The notes: generated by a model from the sequence alone, not told the origin. A stretch of DNA of 43,846 nt from Candidatus Zhuqueibacterota bacterium (GCA_016934825.1 JAFGSB010000034.1:1-43846); one strand, 5' to 3'; positions 1 to 9,234 are shown, numbered from the stretch's first letter. Numbers and translations are program-made.

Positions 1-100
1 GAGTTTTTAATAAAAAATTATAATATTTAGGTCTTTAATAAATAAATTTTCTTCAAAAGAAACTTTTAAAAACCTTTAACTCTAATTGTTGAGGTGGAAC

Positions 101-622
101 ATGCGTAGCCAAATGCTTTTTATCGTATTTTTAACCGGTTTATTACTGTTAGACGTATTTGCCGGGGACCAGCTTGATTTTTCAGGAGAATGGGTTTTAA
201 ATGAAAACAAGAGTATGCTTGATGAGAATGGAACGAATTTCCTGCCATCAAAACTGATGGTGACGCAAAAAGGAAATGATATAACAATTGTCAAGACTTT
301 CCAGAGAGAATATGAGGATGATTTTGTTATTGAAGAAAAACTAACCCTGGATGGGAAAGAATGCAAGTCGGAATTCTGGAATTCCCCGCGGACTACGACG
401 GCAACATGGTCTGCAAAAGGCGATACGTTGACCATAGCGTCAAAAATTTTTTTTGAAGGAGGAGGCCAATCCTCGGAAATGATTTTAAATGAGGCGTGGA
501 GTATCAAAGACCGGAATCTATCAATAAAACACTTTTCCAGTTCCTCATGGGGCGAGCGAAAAATCACCATCATTTTCGATAAGCAAAAAACACAGGCAGG
601 GCCGAAAAAAGAAAGCAAATAA
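101..622 (+). CDS. Secreted lipocalin-like hypothetical protein
   Basis: The product is 173 aa. It opens with a hydrophobic signal peptide (residues about 3-20, ending near FAGDQ). A single beta-rich domain follows, starting FSGEWVLNENKS and continuing with a run of short strand-like segments, which is the look of exported lipocalin-like or DUF domains. I chose ATG 101 because GAGGTGG lies 3-4 bases before it; the upstream in-frame TTG at 86 has no ribosome-binding site. There are no catalytic motifs. The C-terminus is lysine-rich (KKESK). It probably binds a small ligand or acts as a structural periplasmic protein, but that is inferred from fold-like features only. The gene stands alone and is followed by a small winged-helix gene on the same strand. 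Confidence 0.65.
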   Translation: MRSQMLFIVFLTGLLLLDVFAGDQLDFSGEWVLNENKSMLDENGTNFLPSKLMVTQKGNDITIVKTFQREYEDDFVIEEKLTLDGKECKSEFWNSPRTTTATWSAKGDTLTIASKIFFEGGGQSSEMILNEAWSIKDRNLSIKHFSSSSWGERKITIIFDKQKTQAGPKKESK

Positions 623-705
623 ACTATTAATTACCTTGTTGAAATGTTACGGTTGCCTTCGGCATACTTAAACAAGGGATAAAAGAAAAATTAAATGGAG
701 CGTGT

Positions 706-882
706 ATGGACGCAAAAGAAACAATCATAAAAGTAATGAAAAGCGAGGGCAAACCCCTGAGCGCCGGCCAAATTGCCGAACTGGCCGGACTAGACCGTAA
801 AGAAGTGGATAAGGCTATGAAAGTTCTCAAGGAAGAAGAGAAAATCGTTTCACCTAAGCGCTGTTACTGGGAACCAAAATAA
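706..882 (+). CDS. Small winged-helix (HTH) protein, 58 aa
   Basis: This short ORF reads [20 protein letters not shown] and ends CYWEPK. The pattern (helix, '[33 protein letters not shown]' spread over residues 16-47, then a short beta wing '[10 protein letters not shown]') is that of a minimal winged helix, as in MarR-like or ArsR-like DNA-binding modules. The start is supported by GGAG five bases upstream of ATG 706. No effector domain is present, so it may act alone as a small DNA-binding protein or modulate a partner. It lies 83 bp after the secreted lipocalin-like gene and may be co-transcribed with it. The function is inferred from the fold pattern only. Confidence 0.7.
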   Translation: MDAKETIIKVMKSEGKPLSAGQIAELAGLDRKEVDKAMKVLKEEEKIVSPKRCYWEPK

Positions 883-1278
883 TTTAAAATGTAAATCAAT
901 TATTTATAGTATAATCACTGCCGATACCGGCTGTGAAAGAATAATTTTTATGTCCGGTTATTTTTCATTGTGGTTTCCTAAAGCTTTTAATATAGGCTTT
1001 TAATTTATTGCCTTTTTTAGCGCATTTATTCATGTTTTCCCGATTCTGATGTGCCTGCGGGATTTGCGACTTTAAAAGGGACTGAAAAATTGATTCACGG
1101 GGGTCTATATAAGTGTATTCTTTTTTTTCAAGATAAAAAGATTGCTTTTTAGCCTTATAAATTAGTCATTGTTGTTTTAAAAGAAAATATTTAATTTAAG
1201 TAAGAGCATAGCAAAAATTCCGGAGATTGCCGGACAATTTAATAAATAAATTTTATATTATATATGTTAGAGGAAAAA
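883..1278. other. Intergenic spacer upstream of glnS
   Basis: The spacer is AT-rich and no ORF, RNA gene or strong terminator is evident. A short hairpin (TCCGG-agattg-CCGGA, 1219-1234) lies about 45 bp before the glnS start and could sit in its leader. I see no T-box or other recognisable riboswitch. Confidence 0.4.
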
Positions 1279-3015
1279 ATGTCGGACGATAAAAAGGAAG
1301 AAAATATAAAAGCAAATAATACCGGTGAAAAAGGTACCACCATCCCACCTCATTTTATACGATATATCATACAACAGGATATGAAAACCAATAAATGGGC
1401 CGGAAGAGTGGAAACACGGTTTCCCCCGGAACCCAACGGTTATCTGCATATTGGCCACGCCAAAGCGATATGCCTGAGTTTTGGTATGGCGGAAGAATTT
1501 GGCGGCGTCTGCCATTTGCGATTTGACGACACCAATCCGACAAAAGAAGAAACGGAATATGTCGAATCCATCAAAAAAGATGTGAAATGGCTCGGTTTTA
1601 ACTGGGGGAAACACGAATATTATGCTTCCGATTATTTCGATCAATTATACGCTTTTAGTCTGCAATTAATTAAAATGGGCAAGGCATACGTTTGCGATTT
1701 AACCCCTGAGCAGATACGCGAATACCGGGGAACCTTGACCGAACCCGGCAGGGAAAGTCCCTATCGAAACCGATCAATGCAGGAAAACCTGACACTGTTC
1801 AACCGCATGAAAAGGGGTCATTTCAAGGACGGCGAGAAAGTACTGCGGGCCAAGATCGATATGGCTTCCCCGAATATTAACATGCGCGATCCGGTCATCT
1901 ACCGGATTCTGCACGCGAAACATCATCGCACCGGGGACAAATGGTGCATTTACCCGATGTATGATTTCACCCACTGTTTGTCCGATTCCATTGAGCAGAT
2001 CACACATTCGCTTTGCACATTGGAATTTGAAGACCACAGGCCTTTATACGACTGGTTCCTGGACGCGCTTGGCGTCTACCATCCCCAGCAGATCGAGTTT
2101 GCGCGCCTGAACCTGACCTATACGGTGATGAGCAAACGCAAACTGTTACAGCTTGTAAAAGAAGGACATGTGCGGGGCTGGGACGATCCGCGAATGCCCA
2201 CCATTTCCGGATTCCGCAGACGGGGATATACGCCGACATCGATACGCACATTCGCCGACCGGATCGGCGTGGCCAAACGTGACAGCATGGTCGATTACGG
2301 CCTGCTGGAACACTGCATCCGGGAAGAACTGAACAAAACGGCGCCGCGTGTTATGGGCGTACTGCGGCCGCTCAAGGTCATTATCGATAATTATCCGGAT
2401 GATCTGGTGGAGGAGATGGAAGCCGTAAATAATCCCGAGGATGAATCCATGGGCGCCCGAAAGGTACCGTTCTCCAAAGTAATCTATATCGAGGAAACGG
2501 ATTTTATGGAAAATCCGCCGAAGAAATTTTTCCGGCTGTCACCGGGTCAGGAAGTGCGGTTACGGTACGCGTATTACATCACCTGTACGGATGTGATCAA
2601 AGACGCGAGCGGCAAGGTGATCGAGCTGCATTGCACTTATGATCCGGAATCCAAAGGCGGCGGCACCCCGGACGGCCGCAGGGTCAAGGGCACGATTCAC
2701 TGGGTTTCGGCCGTTCACGCGATCCGGGCCGAAGTGAGATTGTATGAACATTTACTAACCGTACCGGACCCGTCGGATGAGGAGGAAGACAAACATTTTC
2801 TGGAATATCTGAATCCCGAATCCCTTGAAGTGATTGAAAACGCCCTGCTGGAACCGTCGCTGGCGAACGTCAAAGAGGGTCAGCGCTTCCAGTTTGAGCG
2901 GCACGGGTATTTTTATGTTGACCCGGACAGTACTGAGGGGAAACCGGTGTTTAACCGGACCGTCACCCTGCGCGATACCTGGGGCAAAATGGTGCAGCAG
3001 AATAAACACGATTGA
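1279..3015 (+). CDS. glnS: Glutaminyl-tRNA synthetase
   Basis: A class Ib aminoacyl-tRNA synthetase that charges tRNA-Gln with glutamine in the cytoplasm, using ATP. The HIGH signature is in [16 protein letters not shown] (about residues 50-65). The KMSKS loop appears as VMSKRKL (about residue 283). The RFDDTNP and [13 protein letters not shown] stretches are typical of GlnRS rather than GluRS, and the C-terminal half is the beta-barrel anticodon-binding region. The length of 578 aa is close to the E. coli enzyme (about 554), with a short lysine-rich N-terminal extension. I prefer ATG 1279, since AGAGGA lies 4-5 bases upstream; an in-frame ATG at 1264 has no such site. A direct GlnRS suggests Gln-tRNA need not be made by amidation, although GatCAB may still exist elsewhere. 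Confidence 0.96.
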   Translation: MSDDKKEENIKANNTGEKGTTIPPHFIRYIIQQDMKTNKWAGRVETRFPPEPNGYLHIGHAKAICLSFGMAEEFGGVCHLRFDDTNPTKEETEYVESIKKDVKWLGFNWGKHEYYASDYFDQLYAFSLQLIKMGKAYVCDLTPEQIREYRGTLTEPGRESPYRNRSMQENLTLFNRMKRGHFKDGEKVLRAKIDMASPNINMRDPVIYRILHAKHHRTGDKWCIYPMYDFTHCLSDSIEQITHSLCTLEFEDHRPLYDWFLDALGVYHPQQIEFARLNLTYTVMSKRKLLQLVKEGHVRGWDDPRMPTISGFRRRGYTPTSIRTFADRIGVAKRDSMVDYGLLEHCIREELNKTAPRVMGVLRPLKVIIDNYPDDLVEEMEAVNNPEDESMGARKVPFSKVIYIEETDFMENPPKKFFRLSPGQEVRLRYAYYITCTDVIKDASGKVIELHCTYDPESKGGGTPDGRRVKGTIHWVSAVHAIRAEVRLYEHLLTVPDPSDEEEDKHFLEYLNPESLEVIENALLEPSLANVKEGQRFQFERHGYFYVDPDSTEGKPVFNRTVTLRDTWGKMVQQNKHD

Positions 3016-3021
3016 GATAAT

Positions 3022-3059
3022 TAACCTCCTGGAGGTCAACACAGACCTCCCGGAGGTTA
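3022..3059. terminator. Strong inverted repeat after glnS
   Basis: The arms TAACCTCCTGGAGGTC (3022-3037) and GACCTCCCGGAGGTTA (3044-3059) pair over 16 positions with one mismatch and a 6-base loop. Each arm is itself a near-palindrome (ACCTCC/GGAGGT). It begins 6 bp after the glnS stop, so it may end transcription or stabilise the mRNA. There is no T-run after it, so factor-independent termination is uncertain. Confidence 0.5.
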
Positions 3060-3168
3060 TAAAGTATTCTGTGTTACCGGGGCTTGTTATTCGATGACCG
3101 GTGTGCCGGTCCCGTACCGAGGGGACGGTTCTTCCGAACTCAACAGATATTTCCGCTCCGATGGTCAT

Positions 3169-3217
3169 CTCGATACAGTCTGTCTCGCTTCGCTCGACAG
3201 CCCTACTCGATGACCGG
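3169..3217. repeat. Interspersed repeat copy 1 (CTCGAT...GACCGG family)
   Basis: A 49-bp unit starting CTCGAT and ending CTACTCGATGACCGG recurs at 3510-3558 with about 43 of 49 identical positions. It contains internal complementary pieces (TCGCT/GCTCGA). A degenerate partial relative is visible at 17636-17670 (CGTCTCGTTCTCGCTTTGCG, CTACTCGACGACCG). Confidence 0.6.
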
Positions 3218-3339
3218 ATATGTAAAAATTCAGATCATGATATTTGAGACTACGCTCTGGAGTTTCCTCTATATAGATCACGAAAAAATGAAAAAGATAA
3301 TTTTTTACAAATATTACACCCCCGGGCGTCTGTGGCACT

Positions 3340-3439
3340 CTCATTTCGATGAGCGCAGCAAAGAGGAAACCTGCTTCTTAATGAGGTATCAGTTCATGTA
3401 AAACAAAAAAAGATTTCTCCCTGCGGTCGAAATGACAGA
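3340..3439. repeat. Imperfect inverted repeat of the CATTTCGA...GAAATCT type
   Basis: The left arm, CTCATTTCGATGAGCGCAGC, continues into AAAGAGGAAACC. The right arm, AGATTTCTCCCTGCGG, continues into TCGAAATGACAG. The right arm is roughly the reverse complement of the left. From general knowledge this resembles a type of intergenic repeat seen in many bacterial genomes (CATTTCGA...GAGAAATCT). It is non-coding. Confidence 0.5.
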
Positions 3440-3509
3440 GGTTGTGTTTTTATTTTATCTGCGACATCCGCGATATCTGAGAGAGACATTTTCCAACATC
3501 AAAGTTCGT

Positions 3510-3558
3510 CTCGATTCAACCCGTCTCGCTATGCTCGACAGCCCTACTCGATGACCGG
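3510..3558. repeat. Interspersed repeat copy 2 (CTCGAT...GACCGG family)
   Basis: This is the second copy of the unit at 3169-3217, in the same orientation. Its last 25 bases are the most conserved part. It ends 26 bp before the stop end of the minus-strand Nramp-like gene, so it lies in that gene's 3' flank. Confidence 0.6.
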
Positions 3559-3583
3559 GAGGATTGGTTATGAGTTTTTGCTT

Positions 3584-4807
3584 TTATAATGAAGAAATCA
3601 AATTGACCAAACCCGTAACGGCCTGGTATGCCATAAACAGGGAAAAAATAAAAGTAATAATACTCATCACGTTTATGATTTTAGAGTTTTTATACTGACC
3701 AACCACTTTTTTATTATTGAGCAGCAGGGTGATAAACAAAACCAGCAGCGGTAAAAAGATTGCTTGTATGGCCAGCGACACAATTTGTAACAGTACAGGT
3801 TTGCCGCCAAAGATTGGCGATATGAGCCCGGCGCCGACAAAAAACAAGGCCATCAACCGGAAATGCAGCGATTTGGGATTTCTTGAGATGCCGAAATAAT
3901 CGGTAATACACCAGATGGAAACCAGTGCGTTGGGAAAGGCCGACGACATACCGGCGGCCATGATGCCGATCACAAAAAGCGTGGCGGCAAACCGGCCCAT
4001 CAGCGGCACCAGCGTATAGGCCATATCGATGGCGCTGTCGACGTGTTTGCCCATGACGTGCAGGGTCGCGGCGGCGCAGGCCATGACTACTCCCGAGATG
4101 ATGAATACAAGCGCGCCCGTCAGCAAAGCGTCTTTGTCGGCGTGTTTCAGGTCCTTGATCGTCCAGCCTTTGTCGGTGATGACAAAGGAACGCATCACCA
4201 CTACACTGCCCGCCAGGGTTGTGCCGACCATGGCCCCGACAATCAGCGCGCCGCCTTTCGGAACGACCGGAATGAAACCGGCGAGCGTCTGCCCGGCGGA
4301 CGGGTGCGCCAGAAATAAATTGACGATAAAACTGACCCCGAATACCGTTACGAAAATAATCAATATCCGTTCAAATGCGGAATATTTCCCCATAAACACC
4401 ATCAGATAAACAAAGGTGCACCAGATAATTGCGGACAGTAAAAAGTCCATGCCGGTCCATTTTGCGAACGCCTCGGAGACGATCCCCATAACACCGATAT
4501 TGGAGGTGAACTGACTGACCGTCACCGCGAGGACAATATAAAATCCGGCAACTTTGCCGTAATGTTCTTTGGTCAGCGCGACAAACGTTTTTCCGGTCGC
4601 AAACGTAAGCCGGCTGACGCAGCCGATCAGTATCCAGAAAAACAGGCAGGACAAAAACAGCGCCCACAATAAACTCATGCCGTGTTCGGCGCCGGAAACC
4701 ACCAGCGATGAGACGCTGCCGGTGCCGATCACCGCCCCGATCATAAATATCGCCGGGCCGTAGGACGATATTCCGGCGGATATTTTTTTCAATAAATTTT
4801 GTGCCAT
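3584..4807 (-). CDS. Nramp-related membrane transporter with altered metal-site motifs
   Basis: A 407-aa inner-membrane protein with about 11 hydrophobic segments. It shows the N-terminal GPAIFMIGAVIGTGS stretch and the later VGAMVGTTLAGSVVVMRS stretch that align with TM1 and TM6 of Nramp divalent-metal transporters. Classical Nramps carry DPGN in TM1 and MPHN in TM6. Here the equivalents are GTGS (residues 28-31) and LAGS (198-201), so the usual Asp, Asn and Met ligands are missing. The fold assignment is reasonable; transport of Mn or Fe is doubtful. A GGAAGGAA ribosome-binding site precedes the ATG at 4807. Downstream lies the repeat-rich spacer; upstream, 61 bp away, is the polymerase gene on the same strand. 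Confidence 0.75.
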   Translation of the reverse strand: MAQNLLKKISAGISSYGPAIFMIGAVIGTGSVSSLVVSGAEHGMSLLWALFLSCLFFWILIGCVSRLTFATGKTFVALTKEHYGKVAGFYIVLAVTVSQFTSNIGVMGIVSEAFAKWTGMDFLLSAIIWCTFVYLMVFMGKYSAFERILIIFVTVFGVSFIVNLFLAHPSAGQTLAGFIPVVPKGGALIVGAMVGTTLAGSVVVMRSFVITDKGWTIKDLKHADKDALLTGALVFIISGVVMACAAATLHVMGKHVDSAIDMAYTLVPLMGRFAATLFVIGIMAAGMSSAFPNALVSIWCITDYFGISRNPKSLHFRLMALFFVGAGLISPIFGGKPVLLQIVSLAIQAIFLPLLVLFITLLLNNKKVVGQYKNSKIINVMSIITFIFSLFMAYQAVTGLVNLISSL

Positions 4808-4868
4808 AGCAGTTCCTTCCCTGTAATGTCGGATGAATCATATAATATGGAAAATAATCAAGGATGAT

Positions 4869-6185
4869 TTATGAAAGATATTTCATTAATATGCTGTCCG
4901 GGAAACCCGCCCTGACCACCGGCAGTTCGTTCCAGTCCGTGGTATAATGCGGGGATTTCATGTCGCGTTTCATGTTCCACATTTTCCGGTAACCGGATGC
5001 GGCGATGTTGATTGTTTTGGTGCCGTAGCGGCGGTTGATCCGGTCCATCACTTTCATCAGCTTGTCGGCTTTGGGATCGTATTTGTTGTTGCCGAACAGG
5101 CTGGTCTGCACCTGGTCGGCGGGGCAAATATCTGTCAAGAGTACGCCGCATTTTTTATAGCGGTAGCCGGTTTTGAAAATTTTCTCCAGACCGAACAGGG
5201 CATGCTGCACCAGGTCGAAGGAACTGGACGTGGGAGACGGCAGGTTCACCTGGATATAGTTGGTATATTGCGGTTCGTCCTTGAACCGGTTGGTGGTGAT
5301 AAAGACCAGGATATTTCCGGCAACCGAGCGCTGTTTGCGCAGTTTTTCGGCGGCGCGGCTGGTATAGTCCGCCACGGCCTCGCGCATTTCGGAAATGGTT
5401 TCCACGGGCTTGCCGAAACTTCTGGAGGTGCAGATCTCTTTTTTCGGCGGCGGCGCCTGCTCCAGTTGAATGCAGGATATCCCCCGCAGTTCCCATACGG
5501 TCCTCAGCCCGACCACCGTCATGTGTTTGCGGACCCAGTTGTCGTCGGCGTATTTGAGCTGCCGGGCGTTTTTGATGTTGTATCTGTTCAGGAATTTTGT
5601 GTACTGCCGGCCGACGCCCCAGACGTCGAATTTTTCCAGCACCGCGTCAATATCCGGGTGACCGAGCAGGTTATACGTTCCGCCGTTTTTTTTGGCCAGT
5701 TTATTGGCGACTTTGGCCAGCGTCTTGGTCTGCGCGATGCCGACAGATACCGGGATGCCCGTCCCCCGCATGACGGTTTCCCTGATGTTCAGGCCGTATT
5801 CGTCCAGGTTGAAACGCTCAAAGCCGTTCAGGCGCAGGAACGCCTCGTCGATGGAATAAACCTCGAGCCGGTCCGCGAATCCTTCCAGTATTTCCATGAC
5901 GCGCTGCGACATGTCGCCGTACAGGGTATAGTTGGACGAGAATACGGCGGTGTTGTTTTTTTCCAGCACCTCGCGGTACTTGAAATACGGCGCGCCGTTG
6001 GGAATGCCCATGTCTTTTACCTCCTGGGAACGGGCGACGATACAGCCGTCATTATTGGACAGCACGGCAACGGGACGGGTCCAAAGTTTGGGGTTGAAGA
6101 CCCGTTCGCAGGAGGCGTAAAAGTTGTTGCAATCCACCAGCGCGTAAATTTTGTTGATTGAATATGTGGGTGTATTAAAGAGCAT
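4869..6185 (-). CDS. umuC: Y-family DNA polymerase, UmuC type
   Basis: A 438-aa translesion polymerase that copies past damaged bases. The palm catalytic acids are visible: Asp18 in YALVDCNNFYASCE and Asp113-Glu114 in YSIDEAF. The thumb/HhH region follows (GIAQTKTLAKVANKLAKK, then a DVWGVG helix-hairpin), then the little-finger domain. The C-terminal segment (GTKTINIAASGYRKMWNMKR) matches the UmuC-associated DUF4113 tail, which separates it from DinB/Pol IV. No umuD-like protease gene adjoins it. A TATAAT is present on the minus strand at 6207-6212, and a GCCATTATGGC palindrome (6221-6231) lies just upstream of it. I saw no classical LexA box. Confidence 0.92.
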   Translation of the reverse strand: MLFNTPTYSINKIYALVDCNNFYASCERVFNPKLWTRPVAVLSNNDGCIVARSQEVKDMGIPNGAPYFKYREVLEKNNTAVFSSNYTLYGDMSQRVMEILEGFADRLEVYSIDEAFLRLNGFERFNLDEYGLNIRETVMRGTGIPVSVGIAQTKTLAKVANKLAKKNGGTYNLLGHPDIDAVLEKFDVWGVGRQYTKFLNRYNIKNARQLKYADDNWVRKHMTVVGLRTVWELRGISCIQLEQAPPPKKEICTSRSFGKPVETISEMREAVADYTSRAAEKLRKQRSVAGNILVFITTNRFKDEPQYTNYIQVNLPSPTSSSFDLVQHALFGLEKIFKTGYRYKKCGVLLTDICPADQVQTSLFGNNKYDPKADKLMKVMDRINRRYGTKTINIAASGYRKMWNMKRDMKSPHYTTDWNELPVVRAGFPDSILMKYLS

Positions 6186-6206
6186 TTTCGGTCAAAAGGA
6201 TGTAAA

Positions 6207-6231
6207 ATTATATTGGCGCCGCCATTATGGC
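6207..6231 (-). promoter_or_regulatory. Putative umuC promoter -10 with adjacent palindrome
   Basis: TATAAT on the minus strand (6207-6212) is 21 bp upstream of the umuC start codon. The 11-base palindrome GCCATTATGGC (6221-6231) sits between the -10 and -35 positions, where a repressor would block polymerase. The operator role is inferred; the sequence does not fit the common LexA consensus sites. Confidence 0.35.
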
Positions 6232-6292
6232 TGACGGGTGCAATATATATAGTTTTCGGGATTAGAGCAAAAGAAAAAGTTGGTTTTTTACT

Positions 6293-7189
6293 TTACCACT
6301 GGTCCGCCAGCGCGATCCGCCTCGCGGCGGTCATCTCGTCTTCGGCCGGTGAGCATTCCAGGCCGACATAACCGGTGTAACCCAGTTCCTTCAGCTCTTT
6401 CAGGACACGCGAATAGTTGATTTCGCCGGTGCCGGGTTCGTGCCGTCCGGGGTGATCGGCAAGCTGGATATAACCGACCTGGTCGAAACCTTCGCGCAGG
6501 TGTCCGCACAGGTCGCCTTCGGAAATGTGCATGTGGTACAGGTCCCAGTTGATCTTGACATGCGATGAATTCACCTCCCGGCAGATGCGCACGGCCGGGG
6601 CGCTGCCGTAAAGACAGTGGCCCTTGTGGTCGACCCGGATGTTCATCGGTTCCAGGATGAGCGTTAAATCGTTCTGTTCTGCGACTGGCGCGACGCGTTT
6701 CAACGCGGTAATGATATTGGCATGCATCTGCTCCTGCGTCATGCCGGGCTGGTCGTCGCCGCCGACCACCGTTGCCAGTTTGCAGCCCAGTTTTTTCGCC
6801 GCTTCACAGGATTCGCGGATCTTTTCCTCGAACAGATCATGGTTAACGGGATCGTTCATGCCCGGTGTGAATCCCCAGGCCGTGAACTGGGTGATTTCCA
6901 GTCCCAGATCATCGCAGGCGCTTTTAACGGCGTCCAGGTCTTTGTTGCCGTAATCCCAGAACTCGATTGCCGGGAATCCCAGCTCTGCGGCTTTCTGAAA
7001 GCGTTCGGAAAACGGTAAATCCGTCCACCACATTTCCACATTGACCGCAAATTTGGTGTTGGGCGTTTTCCCGAGTGAACCGACAGGGGGTTGCTTTTTA
7101 CACATCGCATAACCTTTCCCGAATAAAACGTTTAAAGTGACTGCTGCGGCGCCCGTGCCGATAAAATTTCTTCTGCTGACGTTTTTCAT
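6293..7189 (-). CDS. Tat-exported sugar isomerase/epimerase (hydroxypyruvate isomerase-like TIM barrel)
   Basis: A 298-aa protein. The N-terminus MKNVSRRNFIGTGAAA carries a twin-arginine export motif, so the folded enzyme is probably moved to the periplasm. The remainder is a xylose-isomerase-like TIM barrel of the Hyi/AP-endonuclease-2 superfamily. Likely metal and substrate ligands are in ILEPMN, INWDLYHMHISEGDL, QLADHPGRHEPGTGEINY and GLECSP. The GRHEPGTGEI segment is typical of hydroxypyruvate isomerase-like proteins. The true substrate is unknown. The gene begins 27 bp after the stop of the acyl-CoA ligase and is probably co-transcribed with it, although no shared pathway is apparent. 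Confidence 0.83.
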   Translation of the reverse strand: MKNVSRRNFIGTGAAAVTLNVLFGKGYAMCKKQPPVGSLGKTPNTKFAVNVEMWWTDLPFSERFQKAAELGFPAIEFWDYGNKDLDAVKSACDDLGLEITQFTAWGFTPGMNDPVNHDLFEEKIRESCEAAKKLGCKLATVVGGDDQPGMTQEQMHANIITALKRVAPVAEQNDLTLILEPMNIRVDHKGHCLYGSAPAVRICREVNSSHVKINWDLYHMHISEGDLCGHLREGFDQVGYIQLADHPGRHEPGTGEINYSRVLKELKELGYTGYVGLECSPAEDEMTAARRIALADQW

Positions 7190-7216
7190 GCTGTCCTCTG
7201 TTGTTCAAGAACAATG

Positions 7217-8905
7217 TTAACTTGTATATAAAAAGCGTTTGATTTTTTTTGTCGGCGTTTTTTCGAATGGTTCGGTTTGTTCAATAATTTTATTGATCCG
7301 CGCGAACGAGGCCACGCTTTTATTGACCTGCTGCTGGACTTTTTTTAAAATTTCACCGATCCTTCTTTTTAATTCGAGCTCACTCAGGATTTTCAGGTTT
7401 TTGTCAAGGGCTTCGTAATTGAGGTGAACGCGCGCGGTCAGTTTATCATTGTCCTGGAATACAATCGATTCCAGCACGTAATCGCATTCGTTTATTTTTG
7501 TTTCAATCTCTTCGGGATAAATATTCTCGCCGCTGGGACCAATGATAACGTTTTTGATTCTGCCGATGATATAGAGATAATCATCCCTGTCCAGGATACC
7601 CAGGTCTCCGGTTTTAAACCAGCCGTCGGGCGTAAATACGTTTGCGGTTAATTCAGGGTCATTATAGTAACCCTTCATCACATTGGGTCCTTTGGCCAGG
7701 ACTTCCCCTTCCCTGGTATACGGGTCGGATGAAGCGATCTTGATCTGCACGCTCTGAATGGCCCGTCCCGTTGACTGAAATTTTGTTTCGGCGGGATTGG
7801 TCCCGGCCAGCAGGGGGGCCGTTTCGGTCAATCCGTAACCGACGGCGTAGGGGAATTTGGCATCCCTTAGAAAGGTTTCGACATCAGCGGAAAGTTTCGA
7901 CCCGCCGATACCAAAAAAGTGTAATTCTCCGCCAAATGAAGCCAGTAATTTTTTACCCGCTATTTTATGTAACTTTTTGCGTATCGCATCAGAGCTGTAA
8001 AGTTTTTTTACGAAAGCATTTTTTTGGAACTGGGGCAGAATTCTATTTTTATAAATTTTTTCGATAATTAGTGGTACACTGAGCATGACGGTTGGTTTGA
8101 TTTTTTGAAAAGCCTCGAGTAAATTTTTTGGAGAAGGCGGCTTTTCAAAATAATAAGTGCAGGCGCCTCCGTGCAGGGCCACCAGCATCCCGACCGTGCA
8201 TTCCAGCGTATGCGACAGCGGTAATATGGACAGAAACCTGTCGTTCACGGTTATTGGCTGCAGCAGAGACGCGGCAAGAACGTTGGACACAAGGTTTTTA
8301 TGTGTCAGCATCACGCCTTTGGAATGACCGGTCGTGCCCGACGTATAAATGATTGAGGCCAGATCGTTTTCTTTGACGTCGGAATCAATTTTTCCGGTCA
8401 GGCGTAACGCGGCGCTTTTTAACCGGGAAATTTCTTTTCCGCCTTCGTTAAGAAGTTCTTTAATTCGTTCCCGGGTTGTCGTTTTGTGGATTTTGGAAAA
8501 AGTTTCAATTAAAATAATTGAATAAGGCGTGTCCTGTTCATCATCATCCTGAATTTTATCGTATTGTCTCTCCGAAATAAAAATGGCTTTACTTGAGGAA
8601 TGTCGAAGAATATGCTGAACCTGGTCGGGAAGAAAATCGGGCAGAATGGGAACGACCACAGCGCCCATTGTCGTAACGGCAAAAAAAGCGATCACCCAGT
8701 TGGGGCTGTTTTCACTGAGAATGGCAACGCGGTCTCCGGCTTTAATTCCCAATTTATTTAGAAAGAGTGATGTTTTGTTTATATTTTCCGACAATTTTTC
8801 ATAATCAATGGGACTGCCGTCGACCAGCGACAACGCGGATTCATTCTTGAATTGAGTCGCGCAATGTTCCATAAAAGATTTTAATGTCAGTTTAGGTAGT
8901 GTCAA
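7217..8905 (-). CDS. Long-chain fatty-acid--CoA ligase (AMP-forming)
   Basis: A 562-aa enzyme of the ANL superfamily that activates carboxylic acids, probably fatty acids, to acyl-AMP and then acyl-CoA. The P-loop is YTSGTTGHSKGVML (187-200). A GYGLTETAP motif (A5), a GWFKTGDLG motif (A7) and an IGRIKNVI hinge follow. The C-terminal Lys motif appears as FEKTPTKKIKR. The TTG at 8905 is preceded by AGGAG at a 7-base gap, which supports it over the internal ATG (MEHCATQF). Upstream lie a 183-bp mobile repeat (8947-9129) and a structured RNA with terminator (9207-9381) that could act as its leader. The substrate chain length cannot be told from the sequence. Confidence 0.9.
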   Translation of the reverse strand: MTLPKLTLKSFMEHCATQFKNESALSLVDGSPIDYEKLSENINKTSLFLNKLGIKAGDRVAILSENSPNWVIAFFAVTTMGAVVVPILPDFLPDQVQHILRHSSSKAIFISERQYDKIQDDDEQDTPYSIILIETFSKIHKTTTRERIKELLNEGGKEISRLKSAALRLTGKIDSDVKENDLASIIYTSGTTGHSKGVMLTHKNLVSNVLAASLLQPITVNDRFLSILPLSHTLECTVGMLVALHGGACTYYFEKPPSPKNLLEAFQKIKPTVMLSVPLIIEKIYKNRILPQFQKNAFVKKLYSSDAIRKKLHKIAGKKLLASFGGELHFFGIGGSKLSADVETFLRDAKFPYAVGYGLTETAPLLAGTNPAETKFQSTGRAIQSVQIKIASSDPYTREGEVLAKGPNVMKGYYNDPELTANVFTPDGWFKTGDLGILDRDDYLYIIGRIKNVIIGPSGENIYPEEIETKINECDYVLESIVFQDNDKLTARVHLNYEALDKNLKILSELELKRRIGEILKKVQQQVNKSVASFARINKIIEQTEPFEKTPTKKIKRFLYTS

Positions 8906-8946
8906 TAAAGTACTCCTGTATTTTTTAATATAATTATAATCATAAT

Positions 8947-9129
8947 CATTGATGTCTGGCTAACGGACACCGCAACCTGATCCGGCTTACAAGTTAAATA
9001 AAATCAGGTTATATAATTATAAAAAATTATTGTTTTATAAACAAATCAATTAATGAAAACATATCCGAAAACGTTAATAATATAAATATGTTAAGAGTGT
9101 CGCGTCCGGTTTTAACCGCATACAGTTGA
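8947..9129 (-). mobile_element. Mobile repeat copy 1 (183 bp, palindromic ends, 8-bp duplication)
   Basis: End A (CATTGATGTCTGGCTAACGG...) is at the left, facing the ligase start 41 bp away. End B (...CGCGTCCGGTTTTAACCG, then CATACAGTTGA) is at the right. The element is flanked by ATCATAAT (8939-8946) and ATAATAAT (9130-9137), which match at 7 of 8 positions. Near end A it shares the conserved TTTTATTGAACTTGTAA-like stretch (on the minus strand) with the other copies. It has no coding capacity, so it must be non-autonomous. Confidence 0.8.
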
Positions 9130-9206
9130 ATAATAATATCAATATTAATTAAATAAAGCAAGTTTATTGTAAAACAAAAAAAACAATTGCATAAAAAATC
9201 AAAACA

Positions 9207-9234
9207 AAAAAAAAGCCCCGCAAAAAGCGGGGCT
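9207..9234 (-). terminator. Rho-independent terminator
   Basis: On the minus strand an 8-bp GC-rich stem (AGCCCCGC/GCGGGGCT, 9227-9234 with 9214-9221) has a 5-base loop and is followed by a T-run. It ends the structured RNA upstream of the acyl-CoA ligase, and would also stop read-through from oligopeptidase B. Confidence 0.85.

Noticed and set aside
82-618. A 178-residue minus-strand frame opposite the lipocalin-like gene
   Set aside because: The plus strand has a signal peptide, a ribosome-binding site and a protein-like sequence. The minus frame is its shadow.
4947-6161. A 404-residue plus-strand frame opposite umuC
   Set aside because: It is long only because the region is GC-rich and lacks stops. 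umuC on the other strand has all catalytic motifs; this frame has no recognisable motif and His/Phe-rich shadow composition.
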